Shown piece by piece: positions 26,201-34,064 of a stretch of DNA of 64,000 nt. The position numbers were made by a program, and so were the translations under genes. This stretch comes from Hyphomicrobiales bacterium (GTDB lineage: Bacteria > Pseudomonadota > Alphaproteobacteria > Rhizobiales > Rhizobiaceae). The notes beneath the pieces are model-generated. The model was not told the origin of the DNA, searched no databases, and saw only the letters and a program-made list of their open reading frames with translations. The stretch covers positions 248,001 to 312,000 of the forward strand of contig UBJR01000005.1 in assembly GCA_900465675.1 (NCBI GenBank), written 5' to 3'. The first letter of the stretch is position 1, and each line of letters starts with the position of its first letter.

Positions 26201-29200
26201 CATTCGCGACAACCCGGCCACAGCGGGCCCTGATACCAACTATCTCCGCTACACCGGTGGCGACCACGTCGTCCTCGGCGGCACCGGGGGCAACGACACC
26301 CTGATCGCCGGCATCGGCGACGACACGCTCTTCGGCGACGGCGGCAACGACCGGCTGGAAGGCGGCTTCGGCAACGACATCATCAATGGCGGCGACGGCA
26401 ACGATATCATCGTCGACAGCGGCGGCGACGACAACATCAAGGCCGGCAAGGGCCATGACGTCGTACATGCAGGCCCCGGCCTCGACCTCGTCATGGGCAA
26501 TGACGGCCAGGACTTCATCTTCCTCGGCACAGACATGGGCTCGGAAGTCTTCGCCGGCACCGGCAACGACTTCATCTACGGCAACAAGAATGCCGAACGC
26601 ATTCTCGGCAACGAGGGTGACGACTGGATCGAGACCGGTACCTTTGACGGCGCGCCCGGCGACAACTTCGACGAAATCTTCGCCCATGACGGCATCGACG
26701 GAAACGACGTGTTCCTCGGCGATGGCGGCTTCGACGAGTTCATCGGCGAAGGCGGCGACGACATCATGGTCGGCAGCGCCGGCCGCGGCAAGATGGCCGG
26801 CATGTCCGGCTTTGACTGGGCGACCTACAAAGACAATACGCTTGGCGTGAATGCCGACCTCTCCCGCCCGATTGTCTTCGACGAGGCCCCGACCCTACCG
26901 CAGAACGCGGCACTCGACGAGTATGAGTCGATGGAAGGCCTCTCCGGCACCCGCTTCGCTGACGTGCTTGGCGGCACCGAAGACGTGGCGGCCGACCGCG
27001 CCAGCCTCGCCAATGGCGGCACGAGCGGCTATCTCGGCAGCACGCTCGACGCGCAGGGCATCGCCCTGATCGCCGGCCTGCAGGCTGTACTCGGCGCGGG
27101 TGTCACCTCCTTTGCCGGCGGCGACATCATCCTCGGCGGCGATGGTGACGACCGCATCCAGGGTAACGGCGGCGACGACATCATCGATGGCGACAAGTGG
27201 CTGAACGTCCGCATTGGCATCATGAGCGGGTTCGATGATAACGGTCCCACCGGCACGGAAATTGCCGGCAATCCGAATATCAAGAGCATGACGAGCCTCG
27301 TCACGCTTGTCGTCAACGGCGCCTCTGTTACCAAGACGCTCGCGGCCTGGATGTTCGAAGGCCGGATCAACCCCGGCCAGCTACAGATCATTCGTGAAAT
27401 CACCACGGCTGGTGCGGACAACATCGCCGATACCGACACCGCCGTCTTCCGCGGCGACCGCGGCGAATACGCCTTCTCGGCCACCACGGACGGGCAGGTC
27501 ATCGTCACCCATGCTGTCGAAGACGCAATCGATGGCAGCGACCGCCTGCGCAACATCGAGAAGGTGGAGTTTGCCGGAGGTGGTGCGCTCAACATCATCG
27601 TCGGCACGCCTTACAGCGACAATGGCCTTGCCCCACAGGGGGCGGCTCCGCTCAACCAGCCGGTACTGAACGGCACGGCAACGGACGACCTGATCCTCGG
27701 CCTTGCCGGCTCCGATGTGCTCAACGGCAATGGCGGCAACGACATCCTGGTTGGCGGCGCCGATGGGGCCGTCGCGGCTCTGACGACTGTGACCTTCCAG
27801 GATAACTTCAACACCAGCAGTTTTACCAACTCCAACGGACCCAACGGCAATCCCGCGTGGACGACGCCCTGGACAGAAACTGGCGACAGCACACCCGGCG
27901 ACCCAGCGACAGGCAGTCCAACGACGGGCCAGATTCGCCTCGATAATGGTCAGGACAATCTACGGTTCAATGCCGGGGATGGCGGCCAGATCCAGCGCAC
28001 TGTGAACCTCGCCGATGCAACTGCTGCCACTCTGGCTTACACCGTTGGCCGCAGCACCGGCAACAACAGCCTTGACGCCGCACCAGACGACGACGCCGTC
28101 AGGGTTTATTTCTCGCGGAGCGGTTCTGAGGCCGACTTCGTCTTGGTCGACACCATCAACAGCACATCGTCAACAGCGGCGCGCAATATCAACCTTGCGG
28201 GTCCCTTCACGGCGAATGCTGCGATCCGCTTTGTCACCAGCGCGCTGGAAGGGGGCGAGTTTGTCTCGATAGACACCCTTGCTATTACCCGCACCACGGT
28301 CGGCACTGGTGCGGTTGCCGGCGACACGCTCAATGGTGGCCTCGGCAACGACACCTACTCCTTCAGCCTTGGCGACGGCAACGACGTCATCATCGAAGCC
28401 GGTGGCGCGGGCGCGGGAACGGCAGACAAGATCTCGATCCTAGCCCCGAGCACGGGCGTCGATGTAGATGGCCTGCCGATCCTGACCATCAACGCCCTCA
28501 ATGCCTTCGACAGTAATACGGGCACTGAGAACGGCAACCTGGTGATCAACTATACGCTGCCGACAGGCGTGCAGCAGTCCATCACCGTGAACGGTCACTA
28601 CACCGGCAACGTTGCAGAAACCGGCGTCGAGCTAATCAACTTCAACGGCGCCTTCTTCAACGGCTACCAGCTGGTCGGCGACTATGCCATCAGCCGGGCA
28701 GACCCGGCGGGCGGTACGCGTACCGTCAATCTGGCGGCCTCGGCTATCAACAACCTGATCGCCGGCGAAGATGGCGACAATGACGCAATCACCGGCGGCA
28801 GCGGCAACGACTTGATCTTCGGCGGCGGTGACAACGACGATCTCGTCGGCGGCCTCGGCGACGACCTCCTGGTCGGCGGCGCGGGCAATGACGACCTCGA
28901 CAACCGTCTCAACGCAGCTCTCGACGACTTCGAAGGCGCGATCGGCGCCGACACCATGGTCGGCGGCGCAGGCAACGACACCTACGGCGTCGACGATCTG
29001 CTTGACGTCGTGGTGGAAGTTGCGGGCGAAGGCACGGATACGGTCGAGACCTTCCTCGCCGACCTGTCGATCGTGGCCATGGCCAATGTCGAAAACCTCG
29101 CCTTCCTCGGCGCCGATGCCAGCCAGTTCGTCGGCACCGGCAATGCGGGCAACAACGTTATCTCCGGTGGCGATCTCGCCGATACCCTGAGCGGCCTTGG

Positions 29201-32200
29201 CGGCAACGATACGCTGCAAGGCGGGCTCGGTGCTGACACCATGATCGGCGGTGACGGCAATGACGTCTACGAGGTCGATGAGGCTGGTGACCTTGTGACC
29301 GAAACCTCGGCAGATGCCCTCATCGGCGGTACCGATCGCGTCGAATCCGACATCGACTACACGCTCGGCGCAAATCTCGAGAATCTGGACCTCAACGGCG
29401 CCGCTGTCAGGGGCACCGGCAACACCCTCAACAATGTCATCAACGGCAATGGTGGGACCAACCAGCTGTTCGGCGCGGGGGGCAACGATACGCTCAATGG
29501 TGACGACGGCAACGACCTGCTCGATGGCGGCGATGGTAACGACACGATCAGCGGAGGCGACGACAACGATACGATCATTGGCGGGGCCGGCAACGACACC
29601 ATCGATGTCGGCGGTGGCTTCAATACCATTGTCTACAACGCGCCCGGCTTCGGCGAGGACACCATCAACAGCTTCGACAGCGCCGGAGGAACAGCAGCCA
29701 ACCAGGACAAGATCGACCTCAGCGGGCTCGGGATCACGGCGGCAAACTTCGCCAACCGCGTCTTCGAATCCGGCTCAGGCGCCAACACGCTCATTACTAT
29801 CCGGGAAAACGGAGCGTCTTCGACTATCCAAGGTACGATCCTGATCAATGGCAGCAACACGGGGGCCATCGACGCCACCGACTTCACACTGGCGGCAGCA
29901 GCCCCGACCAGCACGATCACAGGGACCGAAGCCGCTAACACCCTCAACGGAGTGGGGACCACATCCGAGACGATCAACGCGCTTGGCGGCAATGACACCG
30001 TCAACGCAAACGGCGGCAACGACGTAGTCAACGGTGGTTCGGGTGCGGATACCCTCAATGGTGGCGACGGCAACGACACACTTAGCGGCGGCCTAGGGAT
30101 CACCAATCTGAACTATGTCGACAGTTTCGACACGCAGAACCAGGGCAACTCCAACGGCACGACCACTTGGGATCCCGATTGGATCGAGAGTGGGGACAGC
30201 GGTGCTGTCGCTACGGGTCAAATCCGCATCGACGCTGGCAACAACAACGTCCTCCAATTTCTCGGTGGCAATGGCAACGATTTCAACGGAGCGCAAATCC
30301 AGCGCAGTGTCGATCTCGCGGGGGCCACCACTGCCACCCTCAGCTACTCGTTCGTCGCCACTGGACTGGACGCGGGAACGGATAACGACGCGGTAACGGT
30401 GCTCTTTTCTCGGGACGGCACGAACTTCGTGCAGGTCGACGTGATCAACACCGCCGCGAACACCCTTCCCCGCAACATCGATCTCAGCCTGTTTGGCACC
30501 GGACCGTTTACCGCGAACGCCGCCATTCGCTTCGTGACGACCAGCCTCGAACTCAACGAAAGCGTCAACATCGAAAGCCTTACGATCAATGCGACGGGTA
30601 ACTTCGGTGTCGACACCATCAATGGCGATGCCGGTGACGATACTGTTATCTGGAATGCCAATGCCTCCGGCGCCACCGATGGCCGCGACATCGTCAATGG
30701 CGGCACGGAAGGGGCCGCTGGCGACACCTTCGTGATCAATGGCAACGCCGCGGCCGAAGCCTACACGATCTACACCAGGGCAGCCTGGCTGGCGATCACC
30801 GGTAACGTCGCGGCGAACCTCAATGCCGCGACCGAAATCGTCGTCACCCGCAACGGCAGCAACAATGCGTCCGTCATCGCGGAGCTCAACGAGATCGAGG
30901 AAATCCGCCTCAACGGTGTCGATCCTTCGGGGGCGGGAATGGCCGGGAATGACAACTTCAGCATCGTCGGCGACTTCTCGACCACCAGCCTGCGCCTCAA
31001 CACGATCACCATCGACGGCGATGCCGGAAATGACACGATCGATATCTCGGCGCTCGGCTCTGCGCACCGTATCGTCTTCCGCTCCAATGGCGGCAACGAC
31101 ACGATCATCGGCACGTTGCGGCCGCAGGACGTCATCGAACTGGCCGAAGGCACCACAGTCGACGACTATGAGATCACGACCGGTGCCAACGGCGTGACGA
31201 CGATGACCAACGGCGAGCACAGCATCCAGTTCACCAGCGAAGGCGGGCTGCCGCAGTTCAATGGCGATGGCACCACGGCCGAGGAAGAAGATACGCCGGC
31301 ACCGAACCCGCCTGCCCCGACGCCACCAGCCGCAACGGCAGGGGCGACGATAGCAGGCACTGCAGCCGCCGACGTGCTTCTTGGTACGGCCAGTGGTGAA
31401 ACGATCGTCGGCTTTGCCGGCAATGACGTGGCAACCGGCGGCGCCGGGGCCGACATCATCCGCGGCGATGACGGCGACGACTTCCTCAATGGGGAAGGCG
31501 GAAACGACATGGTCTTCGGCGGCGCCGGAAATGACGACCTGCTGGGTGGCGAAGGCAACGACATGCTCTATGGCGATGCCGGATCCGACCGCGTCTTCGG
31601 CGATGCCGGCGACGACATGATCCGCACCGGTGCCGGCAACGACACCGCCCATGGCGGCAGCGGCAACGACATGTTCGTCGCCGAAGCAAGCGATGGCGAC
31701 GACACCTACTATGGGGATGACGGTAGCGACACGCTGGATATGGCGGCGATCACTGCAAACCTGACCGTCGATCTCGGCAGCGGCTTCATGGGCCGAGGAA
31801 GTGCATCGAGCAGCCTCTCGGGCAACGATACGCTGTGGGGTATCGAGAATGTCGTCACCGGTTCCGGGGCCGACACGATCACCGCCAATGCTGCCGTCAA
31901 TATCATCGATGGCGGGGCCGGAAACGACAAGTTCGTCTTCCTCTCCGAAAAGGATGCCGACGGCGACACGATCATCGGCTTCCAGCCGGGCGACAAGATC
32001 GATCTCAGCGGCACCGACGCCAATGGCGGCGTTGCCGGCAACCAGGCCTTCACGCTGGTCAACGGTTCGGCGCTGACAGGTGCCGCCCAGCTGATCGTCA
32101 CGCATGAGGTCCGGGCCGATGGCGACTACACGGTCGTCCAAGGCAGCGTCGATGCCGACAGCACGGCCGAACTCCGGCTCAACATCAAGGGGAACCACAA

Positions 32201-32228
32201 CCTCACCGCTTCCGACTTCAACCTGTAA
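23283..32228 (+). CDS. Giant secreted haem peroxidase with RTX calcium-binding repeats
   Basis: 2981 residues; GGGGAGAG precedes the ATG at 23283. Residues about 250-920 are an animal-type haem peroxidase (An_peroxidase) domain: distal H269 in FGQFFDHG, EHN motif at 528-530, proximal H634 in YRFGHSM, and INLARGRDTGVPSLNEARR. Then come several blocks of GGxGxDxxx calcium-binding repeats, two copies of a beta-sandwich-like domain (about 1502-1674 and 2276-2439), a Pro-rich linker near 2670-2690, and a serralysin-type C-terminal domain ending in DFNL, the usual uncleaved type I secretion signal. No Sec signal peptide is present. Bacterial proteins of this sort have been called peroxicins. A matching type I ABC exporter and fusion protein follow directly. 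It likely makes hypohalous acids or radicals outside the cell, or works in adhesion or biofilm. A shorter paralog starts at 61260. Confidence 0.9.
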   Translation: MVTYIRSDLDFILAQIKIAEAHAAGTPLYGPGGLIPAYNVAWGLRTVDGSYNHLLPGQEMWGAAGAEFPELMSPIYRPADGTLFDPDGPGGAPAMPTAPNYNPSNNPGSLVFDSSLRTISNLLVDQTLGNPAAILTALERAGAASPMTDLPAVTAIYQTFKPASDAEYQARVVMQNAKTAADALGDGDPNTPPTPAEQTALDTLANATAAHAATVTDLEAAREVRDAALEPFGITMQGDNVYLPAVAPDEGLSAPFNSWFTLFGQFFDHGLDLINKGGSGTVFIPLAEDDPLYVPGSHTNFMVLTRATVSAGADGIMGTTDDVRPVNTTTSYVDQNQTYASHASHQVFLRQYQLNTAGDPVATGKLIEGGNGGMATWGEVKAQAKTLLGINLTDADVGAVPLLRTDPYGNFIPGANGFPQIILGIGADGIPNTADDIVREGDPTANGGLGASTTGAIRTASAFLADIAHEAVPIGKIADGDITIGLGNPGNGDTEYDNELLDAHFIAGDGRVNENIGLTAVHHVFHAEHNRLVQHTKDTVLASNDLTFINEWLEVDLVALPTAGQIASLVWDGERLFQAAKFGTEMQYQHLVFEEFARKIQPNINVFLVPDGFDTTIDPSIVAEFAHVVYRFGHSMLTESIDRFDPSFNEDHIGLIEGFLNPLAFDGGDTGVAHSIGDDVAAGAIIRGMTRQVGNEIDEFVTTALRNNLLGLPLDLATINLARGRDTGVPSLNEARRTFYEATNEDALLKPYESWVDFAGHLKHEASIINFIAAYGTHAAITTATTLVGKRDAALALIIGDGNDVDGVTIGGVNYTDRFDFLNGTGTYAALLGGLENVDLWIGGLAEQIMPFGGMLGSTFNFVFEVQMEKLQNGDRFYYLQRLDGLHLFGEMENNSFAAMIMRNTDATHLPSDVFSTPGLILEIDRTKQYNPGLGEDAGADGILEDDPNTVINESADNRGIDPLGTSLLTPLVIRDNPATAGPDTNYLRYTGGDHVVLGGTGGNDTLIAGIGDDTLFGDGGNDRLEGGFGNDIINGGDGNDIIVDSGGDDNIKAGKGHDVVHAGPGLDLVMGNDGQDFIFLGTDMGSEVFAGTGNDFIYGNKNAERILGNEGDDWIETGTFDGAPGDNFDEIFAHDGIDGNDVFLGDGGFDEFIGEGGDDIMVGSAGRGKMAGMSGFDWATYKDNTLGVNADLSRPIVFDEAPTLPQNAALDEYESMEGLSGTRFADVLGGTEDVAADRASLANGGTSGYLGSTLDAQGIALIAGLQAVLGAGVTSFAGGDIILGGDGDDRIQGNGGDDIIDGDKWLNVRIGIMSGFDDNGPTGTEIAGNPNIKSMTSLVTLVVNGASVTKTLAAWMFEGRINPGQLQIIREITTAGADNIADTDTAVFRGDRGEYAFSATTDGQVIVTHAVEDAIDGSDRLRNIEKVEFAGGGALNIIVGTPYSDNGLAPQGAAPLNQPVLNGTATDDLILGLAGSDVLNGNGGNDILVGGADGAVAALTTVTFQDNFNTSSFTNSNGPNGNPAWTTPWTETGDSTPGDPATGSPTTGQIRLDNGQDNLRFNAGDGGQIQRTVNLADATAATLAYTVGRSTGNNSLDAAPDDDAVRVYFSRSGSEADFVLVDTINSTSSTAARNINLAGPFTANAAIRFVTSALEGGEFVSIDTLAITRTTVGTGAVAGDTLNGGLGNDTYSFSLGDGNDVIIEAGGAGAGTADKISILAPSTGVDVDGLPILTINALNAFDSNTGTENGNLVINYTLPTGVQQSITVNGHYTGNVAETGVELINFNGAFFNGYQLVGDYAISRADPAGGTRTVNLAASAINNLIAGEDGDNDAITGGSGNDLIFGGGDNDDLVGGLGDDLLVGGAGNDDLDNRLNAALDDFEGAIGADTMVGGAGNDTYGVDDLLDVVVEVAGEGTDTVETFLADLSIVAMANVENLAFLGADASQFVGTGNAGNNVISGGDLADTLSGLGGNDTLQGGLGADTMIGGDGNDVYEVDEAGDLVTETSADALIGGTDRVESDIDYTLGANLENLDLNGAAVRGTGNTLNNVINGNGGTNQLFGAGGNDTLNGDDGNDLLDGGDGNDTISGGDDNDTIIGGAGNDTIDVGGGFNTIVYNAPGFGEDTINSFDSAGGTAANQDKIDLSGLGITAANFANRVFESGSGANTLITIRENGASSTIQGTILINGSNTGAIDATDFTLAAAAPTSTITGTEAANTLNGVGTTSETINALGGNDTVNANGGNDVVNGGSGADTLNGGDGNDTLSGGLGITNLNYVDSFDTQNQGNSNGTTTWDPDWIESGDSGAVATGQIRIDAGNNNVLQFLGGNGNDFNGAQIQRSVDLAGATTATLSYSFVATGLDAGTDNDAVTVLFSRDGTNFVQVDVINTAANTLPRNIDLSLFGTGPFTANAAIRFVTTSLELNESVNIESLTINATGNFGVDTINGDAGDDTVIWNANASGATDGRDIVNGGTEGAAGDTFVINGNAAAEAYTIYTRAAWLAITGNVAANLNAATEIVVTRNGSNNASVIAELNEIEEIRLNGVDPSGAGMAGNDNFSIVGDFSTTSLRLNTITIDGDAGNDTIDISALGSAHRIVFRSNGGNDTIIGTLRPQDVIELAEGTTVDDYEITTGANGVTTMTNGEHSIQFTSEGGLPQFNGDGTTAEEEDTPAPNPPAPTPPAATAGATIAGTAAADVLLGTASGETIVGFAGNDVATGGAGADIIRGDDGDDFLNGEGGNDMVFGGAGNDDLLGGEGNDMLYGDAGSDRVFGDAGDDMIRTGAGNDTAHGGSGNDMFVAEASDGDDTYYGDDGSDTLDMAAITANLTVDLGSGFMGRGSASSSLSGNDTLWGIENVVTGSGADTITANAAVNIIDGGAGNDKFVFLSEKDADGDTIIGFQPGDKIDLSGTDANGGVAGNQAFTLVNGSALTGAAQLIVTHEVRADGDYTVVQGSVDADSTAELRLNIKGNHNLTASDFNL
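27785..28303 (+). repeat. Beta-sandwich-like domain, copy 1, inside the giant peroxidase
   Basis: About 173 residues starting near TFQDNFNTSS and ending near VSIDTLAIT. It shares GQIRLDN/GQIRIDA, IQRTVNL/IQRSVDL and an identical 13-residue stretch (GPFTANAAIRFVT) with copy 2. The DNA of the identical stretch differs at many third positions, so the duplication is not recent. Confidence 0.7.
30108..30597 (+). repeat. Beta-sandwich-like domain, copy 2, inside the giant peroxidase
   Basis: About 163 residues starting near NYVDSFDTQ and ending near VNIESLTIN. It is the second copy of the domain at 27785-28303, separated from it by RTX blocks. Such non-RTX modules in type I secreted proteins often bind carbohydrate or other surfaces; no function can be read directly. 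Confidence 0.7.
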
Positions 32229-32300
32229 CCCGCGACATCAGGCGTGCCGACTTTCCCGGCACGCCTGACAGCCCAACAACAGAACGAAGTGGTGAAAGAC

Positions 32301-34064
32301 ATGCGCCCCAAGACTCCATTGACCGGTAACAAGCGCAAGCAGGTCGAGAAACTGACTCACGGACTGCGCGGAATATTCGTCTTCCTGTTCTTTACATCAG
32401 GGGTCATCAATATTCTGGCACTGACCGGCTCCTTCTACATGCTGCAGATCTATGATCGCGCCCTGACCAGCGGCAGCGTTCCGACACTGCTCGGGCTTTC
32501 GGCCCTGGCGATCGGCCTCTACCTGTTCCAGGGTTTCTTCGACATCATCCGCTCGCAAATCCTGGTGCGGATGGGCGCCCGGCTCGACAGCCGGATCGCG
32601 CCCATGGCCCATCAGGTGGCAATCGACATGCCGCGGTTCGGGTTCTCAACCGCAGAGGCGCTCGAGCGCGGGCGCGATGTCGATACCGTTCGCAGCTTTC
32701 TCGGCAGTCAGGGTCCTGTTGCCCTGTTCGACCTGCCGTGGGTGCCGCTCTACCTCGTCTTCGTCTATATGCTGCATCCCTATCTCGGCGCGCTGACTTT
32801 CGCCGGCGCCTTCGTGCTGTCGATGCTGACCATCGCGACCGAGCTGATGACGCGGCGGCTCGCCAGTGCCACGCACAAATCGGGCATCGAGCGCAATGCG
32901 ATCGCGGATTCCAACGCGCGCAATGCCGATATCCTGAAGGCCATGGGTTTTGCCGGGCGCGCGGTGGACCGCTTCAACCGCGCCAACCAGGATCACCTGG
33001 AACTGCAGACCCGCACCAACGACATCAGCGGCACGTTTGGGGCGATCTCGCGCGTGCTGCGCATGATCCTGCAGTCGGCCGTCCTCGGTCTTGGGGCATG
33101 GCTGACGATCCAGGGAGAATTGTCGGCAGGCGCCATCATTGCCGCCTCGGTCGCCTCGGCCCGGGCACTTGCGCCCGTCGATCTGGCGATCGGCAACTGG
33201 AAGGGCTTTGTCGCCGCCCGAACCGCCTTCATTCGGCTGAAGGAGACGGTCATCGCACTTGCCGGCGCCGTGCCGCCGATGGCGCTGCCGGCACCGGCCC
33301 GCACGCTGAAGGTCGAGAAGATAACGGTCGCTGCTCCGGGTTCCGGACGGGTGCTTCTCAGCGAAGTGAGCTTTGAGATCGCCGCCGGCCAGGCGCTCGG
33401 CATCATCGGCCCGAGCGGCGGCGGCAAGACCACGCTGGCGCGCGCCCTGACCGGGGTCTGGCCGACCCTTCGCGGCAGTGTTCGTCTCGACGACGCCGAA
33501 CTGACGCAATGGTCGGATGACGACCTCGGCCAGCATGTCGGCTATCTGCCACAGGATGTGGCGCTGCTCGATGCGACGATCGAGGAGAACATCGCGCGGC
33601 TGGAGCCGCAGGTCGACGCCCGGGCGATCGTCGATGCAGCGCAGACGACAGGCATCCACGAAATGATCGTGCGGATGCCGGATGGCTACCGCACGGCACT
33701 CGGCCCGCAGGGCGTCTCGCTTTCGGCCGGACAGCGGCAGCGCATTGGCCTTGCACGGGCGCTTTACCGTAACCCCTTCATCGTCATCATGGATGAGCCG
33801 AATTCCAACCTCGATGGCGAGGGTGAAATGGCGCTGACGCAGACGATCAAAGCGGTACGCGCCCGCGGCGGCATCGCCGTCGTCATCGCGCACCGGCCAA
33901 GTGCGCTTGCAGCCGTCGATATGGTTGCCGTCATTCAGAACGGAAAGATGGTCGCCTTCGGACCCAAGGACGAGATCCTGAAGCCAACGGCAGCCGAACC
34001 GGTCAGCCGGCCGGCAGCAGCGGCACAGATCGGATCACGCATCACAGCGAGGATGTCAGAATGA
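32301..34064 (+). CDS. Type I secretion ABC transporter (PrsD-like)
   Basis: 587 residues from the ATG at 32301; the frame is open to 32244. A membrane domain of about six helices begins at residues 27-50 (GIFVFLFFTSGVINILAL) and includes the family signature FDLPWVPLYL. The nucleotide-binding domain has Walker A GPSGGGKTT, signature LSAGQRQR and Walker B FIVIMDEPNSNLDGEG. There is no N-terminal C39 peptidase domain, as expected for RTX exporters of the PrtD/PrsD class. It follows the giant peroxidase gene by 72 bases and overlaps the next gene by 4 bases. It most likely exports that peroxidase together with the fusion protein at 36574-37896 and a TolC-type outer membrane protein not seen here. 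Confidence 0.92.
   Translation: MRPKTPLTGNKRKQVEKLTHGLRGIFVFLFFTSGVINILALTGSFYMLQIYDRALTSGSVPTLLGLSALAIGLYLFQGFFDIIRSQILVRMGARLDSRIAPMAHQVAIDMPRFGFSTAEALERGRDVDTVRSFLGSQGPVALFDLPWVPLYLVFVYMLHPYLGALTFAGAFVLSMLTIATELMTRRLASATHKSGIERNAIADSNARNADILKAMGFAGRAVDRFNRANQDHLELQTRTNDISGTFGAISRVLRMILQSAVLGLGAWLTIQGELSAGAIIAASVASARALAPVDLAIGNWKGFVAARTAFIRLKETVIALAGAVPPMALPAPARTLKVEKITVAAPGSGRVLLSEVSFEIAAGQALGIIGPSGGGKTTLARALTGVWPTLRGSVRLDDAELTQWSDDDLGQHVGYLPQDVALLDATIEENIARLEPQVDARAIVDAAQTTGIHEMIVRMPDGYRTALGPQGVSLSAGQRQRIGLARALYRNPFIVIMDEPNSNLDGEGEMALTQTIKAVRARGGIAVVIAHRPSALAAVDMVAVIQNGKMVAFGPKDEILKPTAAEPVSRPAAAAQIGSRITARMSE

Noticed and set aside
26275..31960. Tandem DNA repeats or CRISPR-like array
   Set aside because: The periodicity is 27 bases and follows the reading frame of nonapeptide calcium-binding repeats; there are no spacers of constant length.
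23283..32228. Haemolysin or pore-forming toxin
   Set aside because: RTX repeats alone do not imply a toxin. There is no hydrophobic pore domain or acyltransferase gene, and the N-terminal part is a peroxidase.
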